64,000 bases of DNA from Proteles cristata cristata (GCA_017311185.1 JAESUZ010000990.1:806001-870000), one strand, 5' to 3'; numbered from the stretch's first letter, positions 1-11,565 are shown. Numbers and translations: made by a program. The notes: generated by a model from the letters alone, not told the origin.

Positions 1-354
1 CTGTTTCTAATTTAGCTGTGATTTGGACTATGTGCTATAAATATTTACATTTATAAAATAAAAGACTTGTCCTACACTGAAACTTGATCTATCTTATAAG
101 TTTTAAGTTTTATTAAATAGAGGTTTCTCTTAATTCAAAGATTTTAGGTCATCTTACTTTATGATTTGGACCTCATAAGTTTGTTTTTTTGTTTGTTTGT
201 TTGTTTGTTTTTTTCCCAAAAATGAATTAGCATTTCAGGAGAAGGAAGATGCATTAGATCCCTATTGAAGCTATGACATATTAGCACAAACATGTTAGCT
301 TAAAGGAAATAGGTTTCACTATGCTGAAATCAAGATGTCATTATATGTTAATTC
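1..354. other. AT-rich unique-looking DNA with a short TTTG microsatellite
   Basis: No gene or clear transposon is visible. A short (TTTG)n run lies at about 181-216. The rest is AT-rich sequence without ORFs of note. Confidence 0.5.
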
Positions 355-685
355 TTTTCTGAAGGCTCCAGGGAAGAATATGTTCCTTACCTTTTACAGT
401 TTCTAGAGATCTCCCGCCACTTTGTCTTCAAAGCCCATGAGGCCAGCCAATCTTTCTCATATCATATTACTTTGATATACATTTTTCTTCCTCACTCTTC
501 CACCTTTAAGATCTCTGTGTTTGCAGTGGGCCAATCCAGATTATCTAGAATAACCTCCAAATGAATAGCAACCATAATTCCACCTGTAATTTCACTTCCC
601 CTTTGCCAGGAAAGGTACAAGGATCACAAATTCTAGGGATTACCACATGGATATCTTTGGGATGATATTTTTTGCCTATGACAGA
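355..685 (-). mobile_element. MLT1C-like LTR fragment (ERVL-MaLR), antisense
   Basis: Read on the reverse strand, this resembles the common mammalian MLT1C LTR. Near 625-685 is the reverse complement of the LTR start, in which a 'dated' phrase about AATAATGG...ATGTCCACRTCCTAATCCC is recognisable. Near 590-610 is the counterpart of 'TGCCATGT/CTTTGCCA'. Around 360 is the counterpart of the 'CCTCCAGAAG' motif near the LTR end. The copy is strongly diverged and internally shortened. It is an ancient non-coding relic. The family name is from memory and the edges are approximate. Confidence 0.5.
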
Positions 686-735
686 AGATAACAATTGTTT
701 AGATGTCTTCTAAAATACATATTTATATTATATAG

Positions 736-1549
736 TGTGCCTAAATCCCACTCCAGCAGGTCCATGGGTCCCTGAAGGATGGACGGTGTCAACGAGAGAG
801 AGAGTAGAGAGAGCCATGAGATTCTTTCCGGTCACCCGCCAGGCATCTCCACACTGTCTGAGACTCAACTTTATTTTATGATTAAGTGTTTGGGGGAAGG
901 CACCAAAGTGGCATTCTGATGATAAATTCTTTGATCAGTAAAAACTCTCCAGAACATTGATATGCATAACCTTATAATTATGATTTAGATAAGGGTACTC
1001 ATGATCATCATATGAGGAAGGAAGATATTTTTAGCATTCAAATGCAAACAGGATGTTTTTAGCATAGTAAAGGCAAAAGTTAGTTCTTTGTGAGCAGGGG
1101 TCAATAGCCTGTTTATCGTTTAATGGGAAGTATTAAGAAAAAGTGTTTTTCCAGGAAATGCAATGTTGCTCCCATAACTACAAAGGAAAGCATCTAAACA
1201 TTAGCCACAGGGCTTATAGTTTTTATACATCATCCATGCCCAGGAATAGTACATCAGTCTGTACCAAAGTTGTTTTATTAATGTAAACCTGAAAACAATA
1301 GATGACCTTTTCGTGTCATCAATTACTCAGGTATGATCACTATTTCCAGATTACTAAGCATCAACGTTTTTCCAAGCTACAAGTTCCTTCACAAAGTGCA
1401 ATCAGCATATCAAGACCAGAATGAGTCATTACGAATAACAATCAACAAGGTGCCTTGGGGGTTGGTGCTCAAGCAGAAACAATTGAGTGGGGGTGGATAT
1501 CAGTCGCCATCTGACTGCAAGAGACCATGCAACTTGCCTTAACCTCACA
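736..1549 (-). mobile_element. Possible solo retroviral LTR, antisense (unnamed family)
   Basis: On the reverse strand the block reads as an LTR of about 810 bp. It begins TGTGAGG near 1549 and ends GGCACA near 736. An AATAAA polyadenylation signal lies at about 868-876, about 130 bp before the 3' end. A polypyrimidine/CT-rich stretch (GA-rich on the forward strand, 794-815) and several retained CpGs follow it in the presumed R-U5 part. These are the features of a solo LTR. I could not see matching 4-6 bp target duplications, and I do not recognise the family. No gag, pol or env sequence adjoins it. Confidence 0.4.
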
Positions 1550-2129
1550 AGGAGTTTTCTCAACTAGTGAGTTCAGAAATGTCTCCTGACAATAGTGTAA
1601 TCCATATTTGTCTTAAATTATTTTATATACATTATGATCTAAGTTGAAATCTTCAATAAAAATGAGTCAAAATAACTGCAGGGAACAGGCCTTGTTTACA
1701 GAATGGCAGGGTAAGTAGCTCAGAGAGCTCTTTCCACAGCAAAACAACAATTTAACTATTGAAATGATATTTTTAAGAAGTTCTTTAAAATTCTTAGAAA
1801 CTTGCTTAAAATAAGCAAGTTTATAGAGACAGAAAGTATATTAATGGGTACTTAGGGCTGAGGTCAAGGTGGGGTTCGGGCAGAAGGGAAATGCAGAAAG
1901 AAATACTAAGGGGTCCAAGATTAATTTGGGGGGGATGGAAATGTCATAATACTTGATTATGGTAATGGTTGAATAGTACTGTGAACTTACTAAAAATATC
2001 AAATGATATCTTTTAAATTATGAGTTGTATGGTATGTGAATTATATCCTTCTATTTGCTTTCTTATCAGGCTATGACTATTGCATTTTGAATTTTTTGGC
2101 ACTTATCTCTACACTTTTTTTTTGAGAGT
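1550..2129. other. Unassigned AT-rich stretch
   Basis: Nothing recognisable is visible beyond AT-rich sequence with short A and T runs. Confidence 0.4.
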
Positions 2130-2145
2130 TTAAAATGTATTCTTT

Positions 2146-2355
2146 TTTTTTAAAGTGTAATGTTTATTTATTTTTGAGAGAGAGACAGAGCATGAGTGGA
2201 GGAGGAGCAGAGAAAGAGGGAGACACAGAATCCAAAGCAGGCTTCAGGCTCCGAGCTGTCAGCACAGAGCCCGACGTGGGGCTTGAAACCACAAACCATG
2301 AGATCATGACCTGAGCTGAGTCAGACACTCAACCAACTGAGACACCCAGGCACCC
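2146..2355 (-). mobile_element. CAN-SINE (SINEC_Fc-like), antisense
   Basis: The tRNA-like head is at the right end: 'GGGTGCC...' read in reverse from 2355. The GA-rich tract and T-run (the A tail) are at the left. The copy is flanked by an imperfect 16-bp target-site duplication, TTAAAATGTATTCTTT at 2130-2145 and TTAAAATTTATTCTTT at 2356-2371, which fixes both ends. Like all copies in this window it is transcribed from internal A and B boxes in the tRNA-like head and moved by L1 enzymes. It is moderately diverged. Confidence 0.93.
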
Positions 2356-2371
2356 TTAAAATTTATTCTTT

Positions 2372-2999
2372 ATTACATGTAGATTCAGTGATAGAGCTGG
2401 GACTACTCTCCACACACTAGAGCTTTCTCAAAAATACAACAATATATTATTTAATTCAGGACTAATAAATATCATGTAATATTTAGTAATGGCACATTCC
2501 ACAGAATAATACCTCAGAAAAACAAATGAAACTTAAATGAAACTAGTATCAGATTTCACAGTTAGTCTGCACTGTTTTTTAACTCTTCACACAATTCATC
2601 ATTTCAGGTTCTGCCACAGATGATTTCCTATTTTATATCTATTATTTATTTCCAGGGGATCAACTTTCAACCAGAATTTTATTTAAAGGCTTGGAGAAGA
2701 GGCAATGGAAGTGATGTTGTGTTATAAAAATTAGGAAATTTTGACCTACAAAGGGAATGATACTTTTTCAATTATACATGAACAATTTGAGCACCTGTGA
2801 GGCCAGTTTAATTATTTGATGGGATAAAGAAAAGGTTTGGAAATAGCCCAACCACCTGGAGTCACAGAATTTTCCACTTACTTTTCCATAAAAGAATCGC
2901 AAATGGATCCTACAATAGGTTTGTTGTTGCTGATGTTTTGTTGTTAGTACAACTATATATTGGGTATATAAATGAACTTAGCTATTATACAAAATACTT
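2372..2999. other. Unassigned AT-rich stretch
   Basis: No gene, RNA gene or recognisable repeat is visible here. Confidence 0.4.
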
Positions 3000-3000
3000 A

Positions 3001-3170
3001 AGGGTGCCTGGGTGGCTCAGTCAGTTGAGTGACCAGCTTTTGATATCAATTCAGTTATGATCCCAGGATTGTGGGCTGAGCCCCCTCTTGGAGGCTGAGT
3101 GTGGAGCCTGTTTAGAATTCTCTCTCTCTTTCCCTCTGCCCCCCTTTCCCGCAGGTGCTCTCTCTCTAAA
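3001..3170 (+). mobile_element. CAN-SINE, diverged and shortened
   Basis: It starts with the head motif GGGTGCCTGGGTGGCTCAGT at 3003-3022, followed by a degenerate B-box region and a CT-rich stretch at 3118-3170. The AATAAA/A tail is mostly lost and no target duplication is visible, which suggests an old copy. Confidence 0.85.
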
Positions 3171-3858
3171 CTCTTACTAATATATATTTTAATATAAGAA
3201 AGTATCTCACCTAAATAATTTTCAATTTTTGTTAACTATATTAAGCTATTTTTCCATTATCAGCCAAAATTTAAAACCATATAATATGGCAAATAATACC
3301 AATCTAATCCGAGACTTGAAATAAATGTAAGAGGATAGAAGTTGGGAATATCAGATAATCTCCTAGCATCAATTATTTGGTAGTATTTTTAGAGTACTGG
3401 TTTTTAGAACATGAATAAAGTGATTTCTTACTTTTCATTTAATGAAATGATAATGACTGATAAAATATTATGAGAAAATATGACATTGCTCTTTTTAGGT
3501 CTTCTTATTAAATAAAAAAATACTGAGTAGTGATCAATACTGGATTATTTTTTTCCTAAAAACCTACTTGTTCCTTATAAAAGATTTTATAGAGGGAAAA
3601 AAGCTTAACTGGAATCACTTTCAGAAGAAAGCCACCAAAGAAGTTTGAATGAATGTTCAGCTAGTAAAGAGCCTATGATTTTTATTTTTAGCAGCTAAAA
3701 TCTCTGACTTAAATAGGAGTGTTGATCATTTATCCTTTCAGAAAACCCACTGAAAAGATACTTAAAAATGAAAACGGCATTAGTTATCAAAAGAAATAAT
3801 CACAAACAATTTCTGTATTTTTGGATGAAGTAATTCAGGTAGAAGAGTGATAACTAAC
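3171..3858. other. Unassigned AT-rich stretch
   Basis: AT-rich sequence. I see no coding or repeat signature. Confidence 0.4.
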
Positions 3859-3876
3859 AAGAATGAGAAGAAAGGC

Positions 3877-4092
3877 TGGGGCATATGGGTGGTTCAGTTG
3901 GTTGGGCTTCCGACTTCGGCTAAGGTACTGATCTCACAGTTCACGAGCTCAAGTCTGGTGTCAGGCTCTGTGCTGACAGTTCAGAGCCTGGAGCTAGCTT
4001 CAACTTCTGTGTCTCCCTCTCTCTCTGCCTTTCCCCCACTTGTGCTCAGTCCCTGTCTCTCTTTCTCAGAGATAAACATTTAAAAAAAAAAA
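3877..4092 (+). mobile_element. CAN-SINE with 18-bp target-site duplication
   Basis: A full-length-like copy: tRNA-like head, CT-rich region, tail ending in AAACATTT plus A-run. The flanks AAGAATGAGAAGAAAGGC (3859-3876) and AAGAATGTGAAGAAAGGC (4093-4110) differ at one base. A 78-codon open frame across the element is accidental and not a gene. Confidence 0.95.
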
Positions 4093-4110
4093 AAGAATGT
4101 GAAGAAAGGC

Positions 4111-4649
4111 ACAATTTGATTGGCTGCGTAGGTGGAAAACACTGTGAACTAAGGCACTTTGTCTCACAAATCCTCTTCAGAAGCTGCTTTTACACACACT
4201 TGCCGGCAGAAGACAGAGATAGCACAGGGATTTTAAAGTAGCAAGATTGGTCGAAGGTTTTCATGCTGAACAGTGGGAACGTCAAGCCAGCTGTGGGAAG
4301 CTCCTCTTCTACCGTAAGCAGCCGGGCAACTACCATTACCTCTTCCTGCCCACCCAGCCAGCTTCCAACTTACTCCCCAGTTACAAGGCCAGAGGCAAAT
4401 TCTCCAGAGAAAGTCGATCAGAGAGGTTGAGCACACCTGTTTCAGCTGAGATTAGGGAGCGACATGGGACTGAAAAATAAGGTTCAGAGAGGGTGTCTGT
4501 CCTAACCATACACACGCCCAACTCAAATTAGGGGATAGAACCCTTCTTTGAAGAAACTGAAAGATTCCATCACCATTGTCAATATTTGCCTAACCTCTAG
4601 CTCTACTGCTCCCTTTTCAGCTTTCCTGGTACAACACATTATTGTTCTC
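4111..4649. other. Unassigned stretch, somewhat GC-richer at 4190-4450
   Basis: The central part, about 4190-4450, is less AT-rich than its surroundings and holds short overlapping open frames on both strands (67-77 codons). None shows a recognisable domain, and opposing overlapping frames argue against coding. No repeat family was recognised. Confidence 0.35.
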
Positions 4650-4651
4650 AA

Positions 4652-4693
<42 letters not shown>

Positions 4694-4694
4694 T
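4650..4694. repeat. (AAT)n microsatellite, about 14 units
   Basis: An uninterrupted run of AAT trinucleotides. It creates poly-isoleucine-like open frames on both strands, which are artefacts of the repeat. Confidence 0.97.
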
Positions 4695-4902
4695 TCAGAC
4701 AGGAAAAGGTATATCAACTTTCTCTCTACTTTGGGTGGTTTCCCTTAACCTTTATCAAGCCCACACATTTGCTCTGAACCACATTTATCATGTGTGTTTC
4801 ATGCATGGCTTTCCATTGCTTCTCAGTATCTCAATTCCCTTTTGAAAATGCTGTGTACTCTGTCACGGAAAAATAGTCTAATCATTGTATGAAAATAATT
4901 TA

Positions 4903-5108
4903 TTTTCTTTTTTTAAAGTACTCATTTATTTTTGGGAAAGTGCAAGTAGGGGAGGGGCACAGAGAGGGAGCTAGAGGATCCAAAGCAGGCTCTGCGCTGA
5001 CAGGTTGACAGCAGCAAGCCTAATGCGGGGCTCGAACTCACAAAAATTGCAAGATCATGACCTGAGTTGATTTGGCACACTCAACCGACTGAGCCACCCA
5101 GGTGTCCC
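4903..5108 (-). mobile_element. CAN-SINE, antisense
   Basis: The reverse-strand tRNA-like head ends at about 5108 (GGGACACCTGGGTGGCTCAGTC in reverse orientation), with the A-rich tail represented by TTTATTTTC...TTTT at the left. An imperfect 15-bp target duplication flanks it: GTATGAAAATAATTT around 4887-4901 and ATATGAAAATCATTT at 5109-5123. It contains a small internal insertion/duplication around 5000-5012 (GACAGGTTGACAGCAGC). Confidence 0.92.
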
Positions 5109-5123
5109 ATATGAAAATCATTT

Positions 5124-5404
5124 CTATCTGGGTGCTACAGTTTGTACTTAGTCTAAGCATATGACCTCCCTTTGATGGATTCTGCATGAGAGCTAAGTGT
5201 CCTCAACAAAACTTCCATATGTTTTAGGGTTAGCACTTACCATACAGAGTGAGTGATTTCAATGTTATCCTATAATATATGTCAGAACTCAGAAAAATAA
5301 AATATGCTGGACAGTAATATTTTCATGGAAACAATTCCTAGGGAGAAATAGAGGGAAAAATTGCTTTGGCATGCAACATATGATATTTCCTGAAAATTAG
5401 AACA
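5124..5404. other. Unassigned stretch between SINE and DNA transposon
   Basis: AT-rich, with nothing recognisable. Confidence 0.4.
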
Positions 5405-5864
5405 TAGGCACACCTCAGAGACATTGGAAGTTCAGTTGCAGAGTACTGCAATAAAGCAAATATCACAATTAAGGGAATCAAATAATTTTTTTTGGTTTCC
5501 TGGGGCATATAAAAAAGTTATGTTTACACTACACTGTAGTCTATTAAATGTTCAATAGCATTATGTCTAAACACAATGTGCCTACCTTCATTAAAAATAC
5601 TTGATTGCTAAAAAATAGTGATCACCCCTGAGCCACTAGTGGGTCATAATCACTGCTCACAGATCACCATGAAACATCTAATAATAATGAAGAGGTGTGA
5701 TATATTGTGAGAATTACCAAAATGTGACTCAGACACAAAGTGAGGAAATGTTTTTGGGAAAACGGTGCTGGTAGACTTGCTTCATGCAGGGATTCCATAA
5801 GCCTCCAATTTTTAAACACTGCAAAGTACAGAAAATTGAAGTGCTATAAAACCAGGTATTCCTG
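5405..5864. mobile_element. Tigger1-type DNA transposon remnant, internally deleted (MITE-like)
   Basis: The ends are inverted repeats of the Tigger1 type: TAGGCACACCTCAGAGA at 5405 and CAGGTATTCCTG at 5853-5864. The terminal regions match the family. They include 'TGCAATAAAGCAAATATCAC' near the left end and 'GTGATATATTGTGAGAATTACCAAAATG' like sequence at 5696-5725 near the right. A full-length Tigger1 is about 2.4 kb. Here about 460 bp remain, so the transposase gene is deleted. This is an ancient pogo/mariner-superfamily fossil shared across placental mammals. The family call is by eye. Confidence 0.85.
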
Positions 5865-5962
5865 AAGACTGAACTGCAAGGGGGACTGGATTCTGTGCAT
5901 GGAAAGTAATCACATATGTGTAGTTAATTGTCTTGCTGCATAAGCCACATGCTATTTCTTTT

Positions 5963-6162
5963 TTTTTTTTTAAGTTTATTTATTTATTTTTGAGAAAGAC
6001 AGAGCATGAGAAGGGGAGGGGCAGAGAAAGAGAGAGAATTCCAAGCTCTGCACGGTCAGTGCAGAGCCTGATGTGGGGCTCCAACTCACGAACCACAAGA
6101 TCATGACCTGAGCTGAAACCAACAGTGGCCACTTAATTGACTGAGCCACCCAGGTACCCCAA
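5963..6162 (-). mobile_element. CAN-SINE, antisense, 18-bp target-site duplication
   Basis: The flanks CCACATGCTATTTCTTTT (5945-5962) and CCACATGTTATTTCTTTT (6163-6180) differ at one base. The tail is TTTTAAGTTTATTTATTTATTTTTG, and the head in reverse ends at 6162. This is a canonical L1-mediated insertion. Confidence 0.95.
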
Positions 6163-6180
6163 CCACATGTTATTTCTTTT

Positions 6181-6888
6181 CCTCTTTCCAACACATTGCC
6201 CATTCTTGGAGATACTCGGAAAAAAAGTCTTAAATGATCCCCATCATGTCTGGTTTCCTAATGTGTCTCCCAATAAACTGTCATTGCTAGCACTGACTGC
6301 ATTGATTAGTTCCCTCCTGCAATGATTTGTTAGATGACCCAATGATTTGCTTTAATTAATAGAAGGTAGTGATGGACTCTGTGATAATTTCATGTCTAAA
6401 CCTTAGGAAGGCTTGGCAGCCTCCATTTTTGTGTTCTTGAAAAATCCCTTAGTTACCATGTAAATAGTCCAGCTATAATAGAGAGACGATGTGAAGTGGT
6501 CAAGATACTACATAGGAAGGGTAAGAAGCCCAGTCGCTTAATGTCCAAGTGTCCCAATGGAGCATTTAAGCAACTCCATCCTCACCTACCATCTGAACAA
6601 GAAACTCAAGAAATGTTCTCTGAGTGCAGTCAACCACTAAATTTTGAGGCAGTTAGTTAGGTAGTAGTAGTTAGGTAACTGTTTGCCCTCTGTTCCATAA
6701 TAAATATAATGTTACCATTTAAACTTAGCATTGTTTTCAGAATCCTGTTAGACAAATTACAAATATTCTGAACTCTAGTAGATACATTACAAATATATAT
6801 ACACATTAATGCAATGATGCTACACTAGTTAATATATAAGTGGGACCCTTAGTTGTCTGTTTAAGTTTCTGTTCTGTGCAATAGCATT
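6181..6888. other. Unassigned stretch
   Basis: No repeat family recognised. It contains short local repeats such as TTAGTTAGGTAG/TAGTAGTTAGG at 6652-6680. No coding signature. Confidence 0.4.
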
Positions 6889-6906
6889 CGTTATAACAGT
6901 ATTTCT

Positions 6907-7109
6907 TTTTTTTTTTTTTTTTCTAGGAGAGAGAGAGACAGCATGAGCAGGGGAGGGTCAGAGAGAGAGGGAGTCACAGACTGAAACAGGCTCCAGGCTC
7001 TGAGCTGGCAGTCAGCACAGAGCCCGATGTGGGGCTCGAACCCACGAACCGGAGATCTTGACCCAAGCGAAAGTCGGACGCTTAACCGACTAAGCCACCC
7101 AGGCGCCCC
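6907..7109 (-). mobile_element. CAN-SINE, young-looking subfamily, perfect 17-bp target duplication
   Basis: GTTATAACAGTATTTCT occurs intact at 6890-6906 and 7110-7126. The element has the features of the best preserved group in this window: CTAGGAGAGAGAG next to the tail, GGCAGTCAGCACAGAGCCCG in the body, and GACTAAGCCACCCAGGCGCCCC at the head. It retains several CpGs. The identical duplication points to a comparatively recent insertion. Confidence 0.97.
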
Positions 7110-7126
7110 GTTATAACAGTATTTCT

Positions 7127-7462
7127 GAGATAAACACCAAGTATGCGCACTTTTCTGGACACTTTCTGGATTGAAGGATACAGAGGGAATGAATGGGGTA
7201 CATTTGAGATTTTGATATATCCACTTTACTTTTCCCTGTGCCTTCCCCCCCACAACTATACACAGACAAAAATCACTATTTATGTCCCCAAATAAGCTCA
7301 GATTAAACCAGACTCAACAATTCTCACCTGGATACAATCATCTACTAGAGGACTCCTAGAGTAATATTTTCTAGTCCCAGTAAGTGTTCATGCTGAAGTT
7401 GTATACAATTAGGATATATTTACTGAGAATTTATATATGTTGGTTCCAGTTCTGCACATTCA
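7127..7462. other. Unassigned flank upstream of L1
   Basis: No recognisable element. The first 25 or so codons of the open frame that runs into the L1 at about 7463 come from this flank and are not L1 protein. Confidence 0.4.
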
Positions 7463-8925
7463 AAATAAGACACAAAAGTGGAGGTATCACCATCCCAGAC
7501 TTTAGCCTCTACTACAAAGCTGTCATCATCAAGACAGTATGGTATTGGTACAAAAACAGACACATAGACCAATGGAACAGAATTGAGAACTCAGGAGTGG
7601 ACCCAAAAGTATACAGCCAACTAATCTTTGACAAAGCAGGAAAGAATATCCAATGGAAAAAAGACAGCCTTTTTAACAGATGGTGTTGGGAGAACTGGAC
7701 AGCAACATGCAGAAGAATGAAACTAGATCATTTTCTCACACCATGCACGAAAATAAACTCAAAATGGATAAAGGACCTGAATGTGAGACAGGAAACTATC
7801 AACACCCTAGAGGAGAAAGCTGGAAACAACCTCCTTGACCTCCACCGCAGCATCTTCTTACTTGACACATCCCCAAAAGCAAGGGAATCAGGAGCAAAAA
7901 TAAACTGTTGGGACCTCATCAAGATTAAAAGCTTCTGCACAGCCAAGGAAACAACCCATAAAATTAATAGGCAACCAACGGAATGGGAAAAGATAGTTGC
8001 AAACGACATATCAGATAAAGGGTTGATATCCAGAATCTACAAGGAACTCACCAAACTACACGCCTGAAAAACAAACAACCCAGTGAAGAAATGGGCAGAA
8101 GATATGAACAGACACATCTCCAAAGAGGACATCCAGATGGCCAACAGACACATGAAACGATGCTCAGCATCCCTCCTCATCAGGGAAATACAAATCAAAA
8201 CCACACTGAGATACCACCTCACGCCAGTCAGAGTGGCTAAAATGAGCAAATCAGAGAACCCTAGATGCTGGCGAGGATGTGGAGAAACGGGCACGCTCCT
8301 ACACTGTTGGTGGGAATGTAAACTGGTACAGCCCCTCTGGAAAACAGTGTGGAGGTTCCTCAGGAAACCAACAATAGAACTCCCCTATGACCCAGCAATA
8401 GCACTGCTAGGAATTTACCCAAGGGATACAGAAATGTTGATGCATAGGAGCACATGTACCCTAATGTTCATAGCAGCACTCTCCACAATAGCTAAAACCT
8501 GGAAAGAGCCTAAGTGTCCATCAACAGATGAATGGATCAAGAAGGTGTGGTTTATCTATACCATGGAATACTACATGGCAATGAGAAACAATGAAATCTG
8601 GCCATGTGTAGCAACATGGATGGACCTTGAGGGTGTTATGCTGAGCGAAATGAGTCAGGCAGAGAAGGACAAATATCATATGTTTGCACGTATAGGAGGA
8701 TTAGGAGGAACTTAACTGAAGAACAAGGGGGAGAAGGAGGGGGAAAATGGTGGGGGAAAGGGAGAGAGGCAAACCATGAGAGACTCTTGAATGCTGACAA
8801 AAACTGAGGACTGATGGATGTGGGGGGAGGGGGGATGGGCATGGAGGAGGGCACTTGTGGGGATGAGCACTGGGTGTTACGTGGAAACTAATTTGACAAT
8901 AAACTATTTGTAAAAAAAAATAGTG
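7463..8925 (+). mobile_element. LINE-1 3' end, 5'-truncated (about 1.46 kb)
   Basis: It contains the last third of ORF2 (to 8715), a GA/GGGG-rich 3' UTR (8716-8912, including GGGGGGAGGGGGGATGGG near 8822) and a short A tail at 8912-8920. It matches the antisense copy at 55785-57774 almost base for base where they overlap, so both belong to one carnivore L1 subfamily. The endonuclease and reverse-transcriptase regions are absent. The 5' edge is set where similarity to the other copy starts and is uncertain by 10-20 bp. No target duplication was found. Confidence 0.93.
7471..8715 (+). pseudogene. LINE-1 ORF2 C-terminal remnant with in-frame stop
   Basis: ORF2 of L1 encodes the endonuclease/reverse transcriptase. 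Only the region after the polymerase domain is left here. A single frame runs through the whole remnant, broken only by TGA at 8065-8067 (after ...ELTKLHA), and continues in the same frame from 8068 to the natural TAA at 8713-8715. The C-terminal cysteine/histidine cluster is still visible in the second part, around the residues reading [20 protein letters not shown] (about 8266-8325). The same stop occurs in the second copy at 56645-56647. Not functional. Confidence 0.9.
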
Positions 8926-9714
8926 AATATGGCATATATATATTTTAAAAAATTTCAAAATATAACTTGATATTTCCTAAACCAGTGAGCCATTGTCATG
9001 TGGATTTTTTCATAGATCCTCGGCATTTCAGATTGACAAATGTCCTTCTAACCTTGAGAGAGAGTTGGAAAATAGACTTGATGAAGTTTTTGCACTTCCT
9101 AGTAATCACTTTTGCACCTAACATTAAATTTTACCAAATACCACCGTAATAGAGAATATGAAACAAACCTACTTAGTGATATAACTAACACTGAAGTATG
9201 AAGGGAATGGATAAAGTCTGTACTAATGATCCCTCTCTTTTACACAAAACTTCTTTAAATATTCATTTGGAGGTTCAAAACAAGATAGGTAAGAAATGTG
9301 GGTAGACAGCATGAACACATTAGAAACGTTAAAGCCACTCAGACATCTAGATTCAAAAAATAGATATTAATAGTATTATATAACTCTAACTTACGTATAC
9401 AGTACAGACAATTTCTTGGCAATCAGCCTGGGCATGAACAGTCAATGCAATGGGAGTCATCCCCAAATAATGGATTATTCCACCAAACACCTATAAGAGT
9501 AACTTATAACCATTCCATTTTCCTCTTGCTCTGTCTCCCCTGTCTGCCTCACATATTTATACACGTGAATATTTATTGTGTTCTCATGCATCTTTGTGGT
9601 AACATTAAACAAGGAACATTCACAAATATCAGTTTTAATACACACAACAACTTTGGTGGAATGTGAGTAGGTCTGTACTGCAGAGAATCTTTCATATTAA
9701 GAATAAAACTTTCG
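8926..9714. other. Unassigned AT-rich stretch
   Basis: No gene or repeat recognised. Small open frames of 60-73 codons have no recognisable features. Confidence 0.4.
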
Positions 9715-9947
9715 GGGCACCTCGGTGGCTCAGTGGATTAAGCACCTAACTTTGACTCAGGTTATGATATTGATGTTTATGAGTTCGAGCCCCAAATCGG
9801 GATCTCTGCTGTCAGCATGGAGCCCTTTTTGGATCCTCTGTTGCCAAACTACCCCCCCCGTCCCCTCACCAGCCCCCACTCTGCCCTTCCTCTGCTTGTT
9901 CTCTCTCTCTCTCTCTCAAAATAAATAAATAAACTTAAAAAAAAAAA
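9715..9947 (+). mobile_element. CAN-SINE with C-rich middle
   Basis: The head GGGGCACCTCGGTGGCTCAGT starts at 9715, followed by B-box-like GAGTTCGAGCCCC at 9780, a C-rich segment (ACCCCCCCC at 9850-9859), CT repeats, and the AATAAATAAATAAAC tail with A-run. The possible target duplication (AAGAATAAAACTTT / AAGAAATAAAGCATT) is imperfect. Confidence 0.93.
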
Positions 9948-10083
9948 GAAATAAAGCATTTGAGCATTTTATAATATGGGGCCTGATTCATGCTAGGGAA
10001 TGTGCAATCTAGTAAGGAAACAAAATACATAGTTTGGTTCAAACCAATGTCCCTTGAAGGTTTAGAAAAAAGGAATCAGTCTA

Positions 10084-10286
10084 GGGGCACCTAGGTGGTT
10101 AAACCTTGGTTTTAGGTCAGGTCATGATCTCACGATTGGTGGGTTCAAGCCCTTCATTAGGCTCTGCGTTGATAGCAGAGAACCTGCTTGGGATTCTCTC
10201 TTTTCCTCTCTCCACCCTCTGTCTTTGCCTCTCCCTTACTCATGTGTGCTCTCTCTCTCATAATAAATAAACAAACTTAATTTTAT
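10084..10286 (+). mobile_element. CAN-SINE with deleted A-box region
   Basis: It begins GGGGCACCTAGGTGGTTAAACC, missing about 15 bp of the usual 'CTCAGTTGGTTAAGC' segment. The CT-rich tract and AATAAATAAAC tail follow. Imperfect target duplication: AAAAAAGGAATCAGT at about 10066-10080 and AAAAGGAGGAATCAAT at 10287-10302. Confidence 0.92.
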
Positions 10287-10302
10287 AAAAGGAGGAATCA
10301 AT

Positions 10303-11565
10303 TTGTGCTAAACTGTATTGCAGCCATCAATACAGCTTGAGTTCAACTAGTATGATCTGATATAGAGAAGAGGGCATTGAGATGAAGTGAGACGTGTCAG
10401 GAACTGAATTGGGAATAAAGCCCCATAGAGTAACAAAAGCATAATGGAGTTGGAATTGGCTCCAGCCTTAACAAAAGACAGAGGAAAGACTAAATGCTGA
10501 TTATGTATTTTTCAGAAGGACTTCAATAACTTATTTATCAGTCTGACCCTTCTCTACCTTATCTGTGACGTGAAGACAGTTTTATAAATAATATTCTCTA
10601 ATTCTCTAATATTTCTTATTATCACAGGATCTACTAATTATATTAGAATAGTAGATTACATTATCTTTATCAAGTATTACTTTGGTTCTGACCATGGAGA
10701 TTGGCTAGACTGTTCTACACATTGTGTGAAGTATTTGTAATAAGAAGAAGATGGAGAGCTTTGGAATTGCCTCACCCACTTCTTCCTGCACAAACTCATC
10801 TTCTATTTGTCTTCTCTCACTTCACATGTAGTTTCTGTCTCTCCAGATGTTAGATAGATGGATGGATCAATTTATTCTCTGTGCTGATCAAGGACAGATT
10901 TCCAGAGAAAAGAAACTGGAACACAGTTCTTCAGCTATGAGAATCCAAATTATTATTATTTATTTTTTTAGTTTGCCTCTCCACCTCATGTACATGCACA
11001 TCACACTATCGGCAAACGATGTGGTGCTTTTCTCAGTATATACTATAAAATTACTAATGGGAATTGGAAAATAAGGTATAAAATACCAGATGGAGAGAAT
11101 GCTGAGACACCAATATTGCTCCATTAAAATTGTCTGATACTAATATAAAATGAAGGGAAAAATTAGCCTTTCCTCCTCCTGATCCTCTTTATCTTTAAAT
11201 ATTGGAAAGATAAACTTGGTTATGAAAACAAAAAATTTTATCTGAGGTTGAATTAAGTCTGGCAATTATGTTTTAGTCTCTACTAAATCTTGCCTTTTAG
11301 ACTACCTTCAGCCAATTAGTGTAACACAGTTAAACTGCTGACTTTCCAGTTCTTAGCAATGGAGATTTCTTCTACGTCCCTATGGCCTCCAGCTAACTCT
11401 TAAAAAATACTTTCTTATGATAACGTTTTAAATGTATAATTAATAAGAAAGATTTTTCTGAACCTTAGCTAATGATATTTGAGAAAAAGTTGAGGCCAGA
11501 GACTAATCGGTTTTCTGGTTTTTGATAATAATATTTAGTATTGAAATCTCTGATGCAATTCCAAG
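10303..11565. other. Unassigned stretch
   Basis: AT-rich sequence of 1.26 kb with no transposon I can name. The 75-codon open frame at 10847-11074 has no recognisable domain. Confidence 0.4.

Noticed and set aside
4650..4694. Poly-isoleucine open frames on both strands
   Set aside because: Artefact of the AAT microsatellite.
7384..8715. Long open frames reading as reverse-transcriptase-like protein
   Set aside because: Not a host gene or virus: this is a truncated LINE-1 ORF2 with an in-frame stop.
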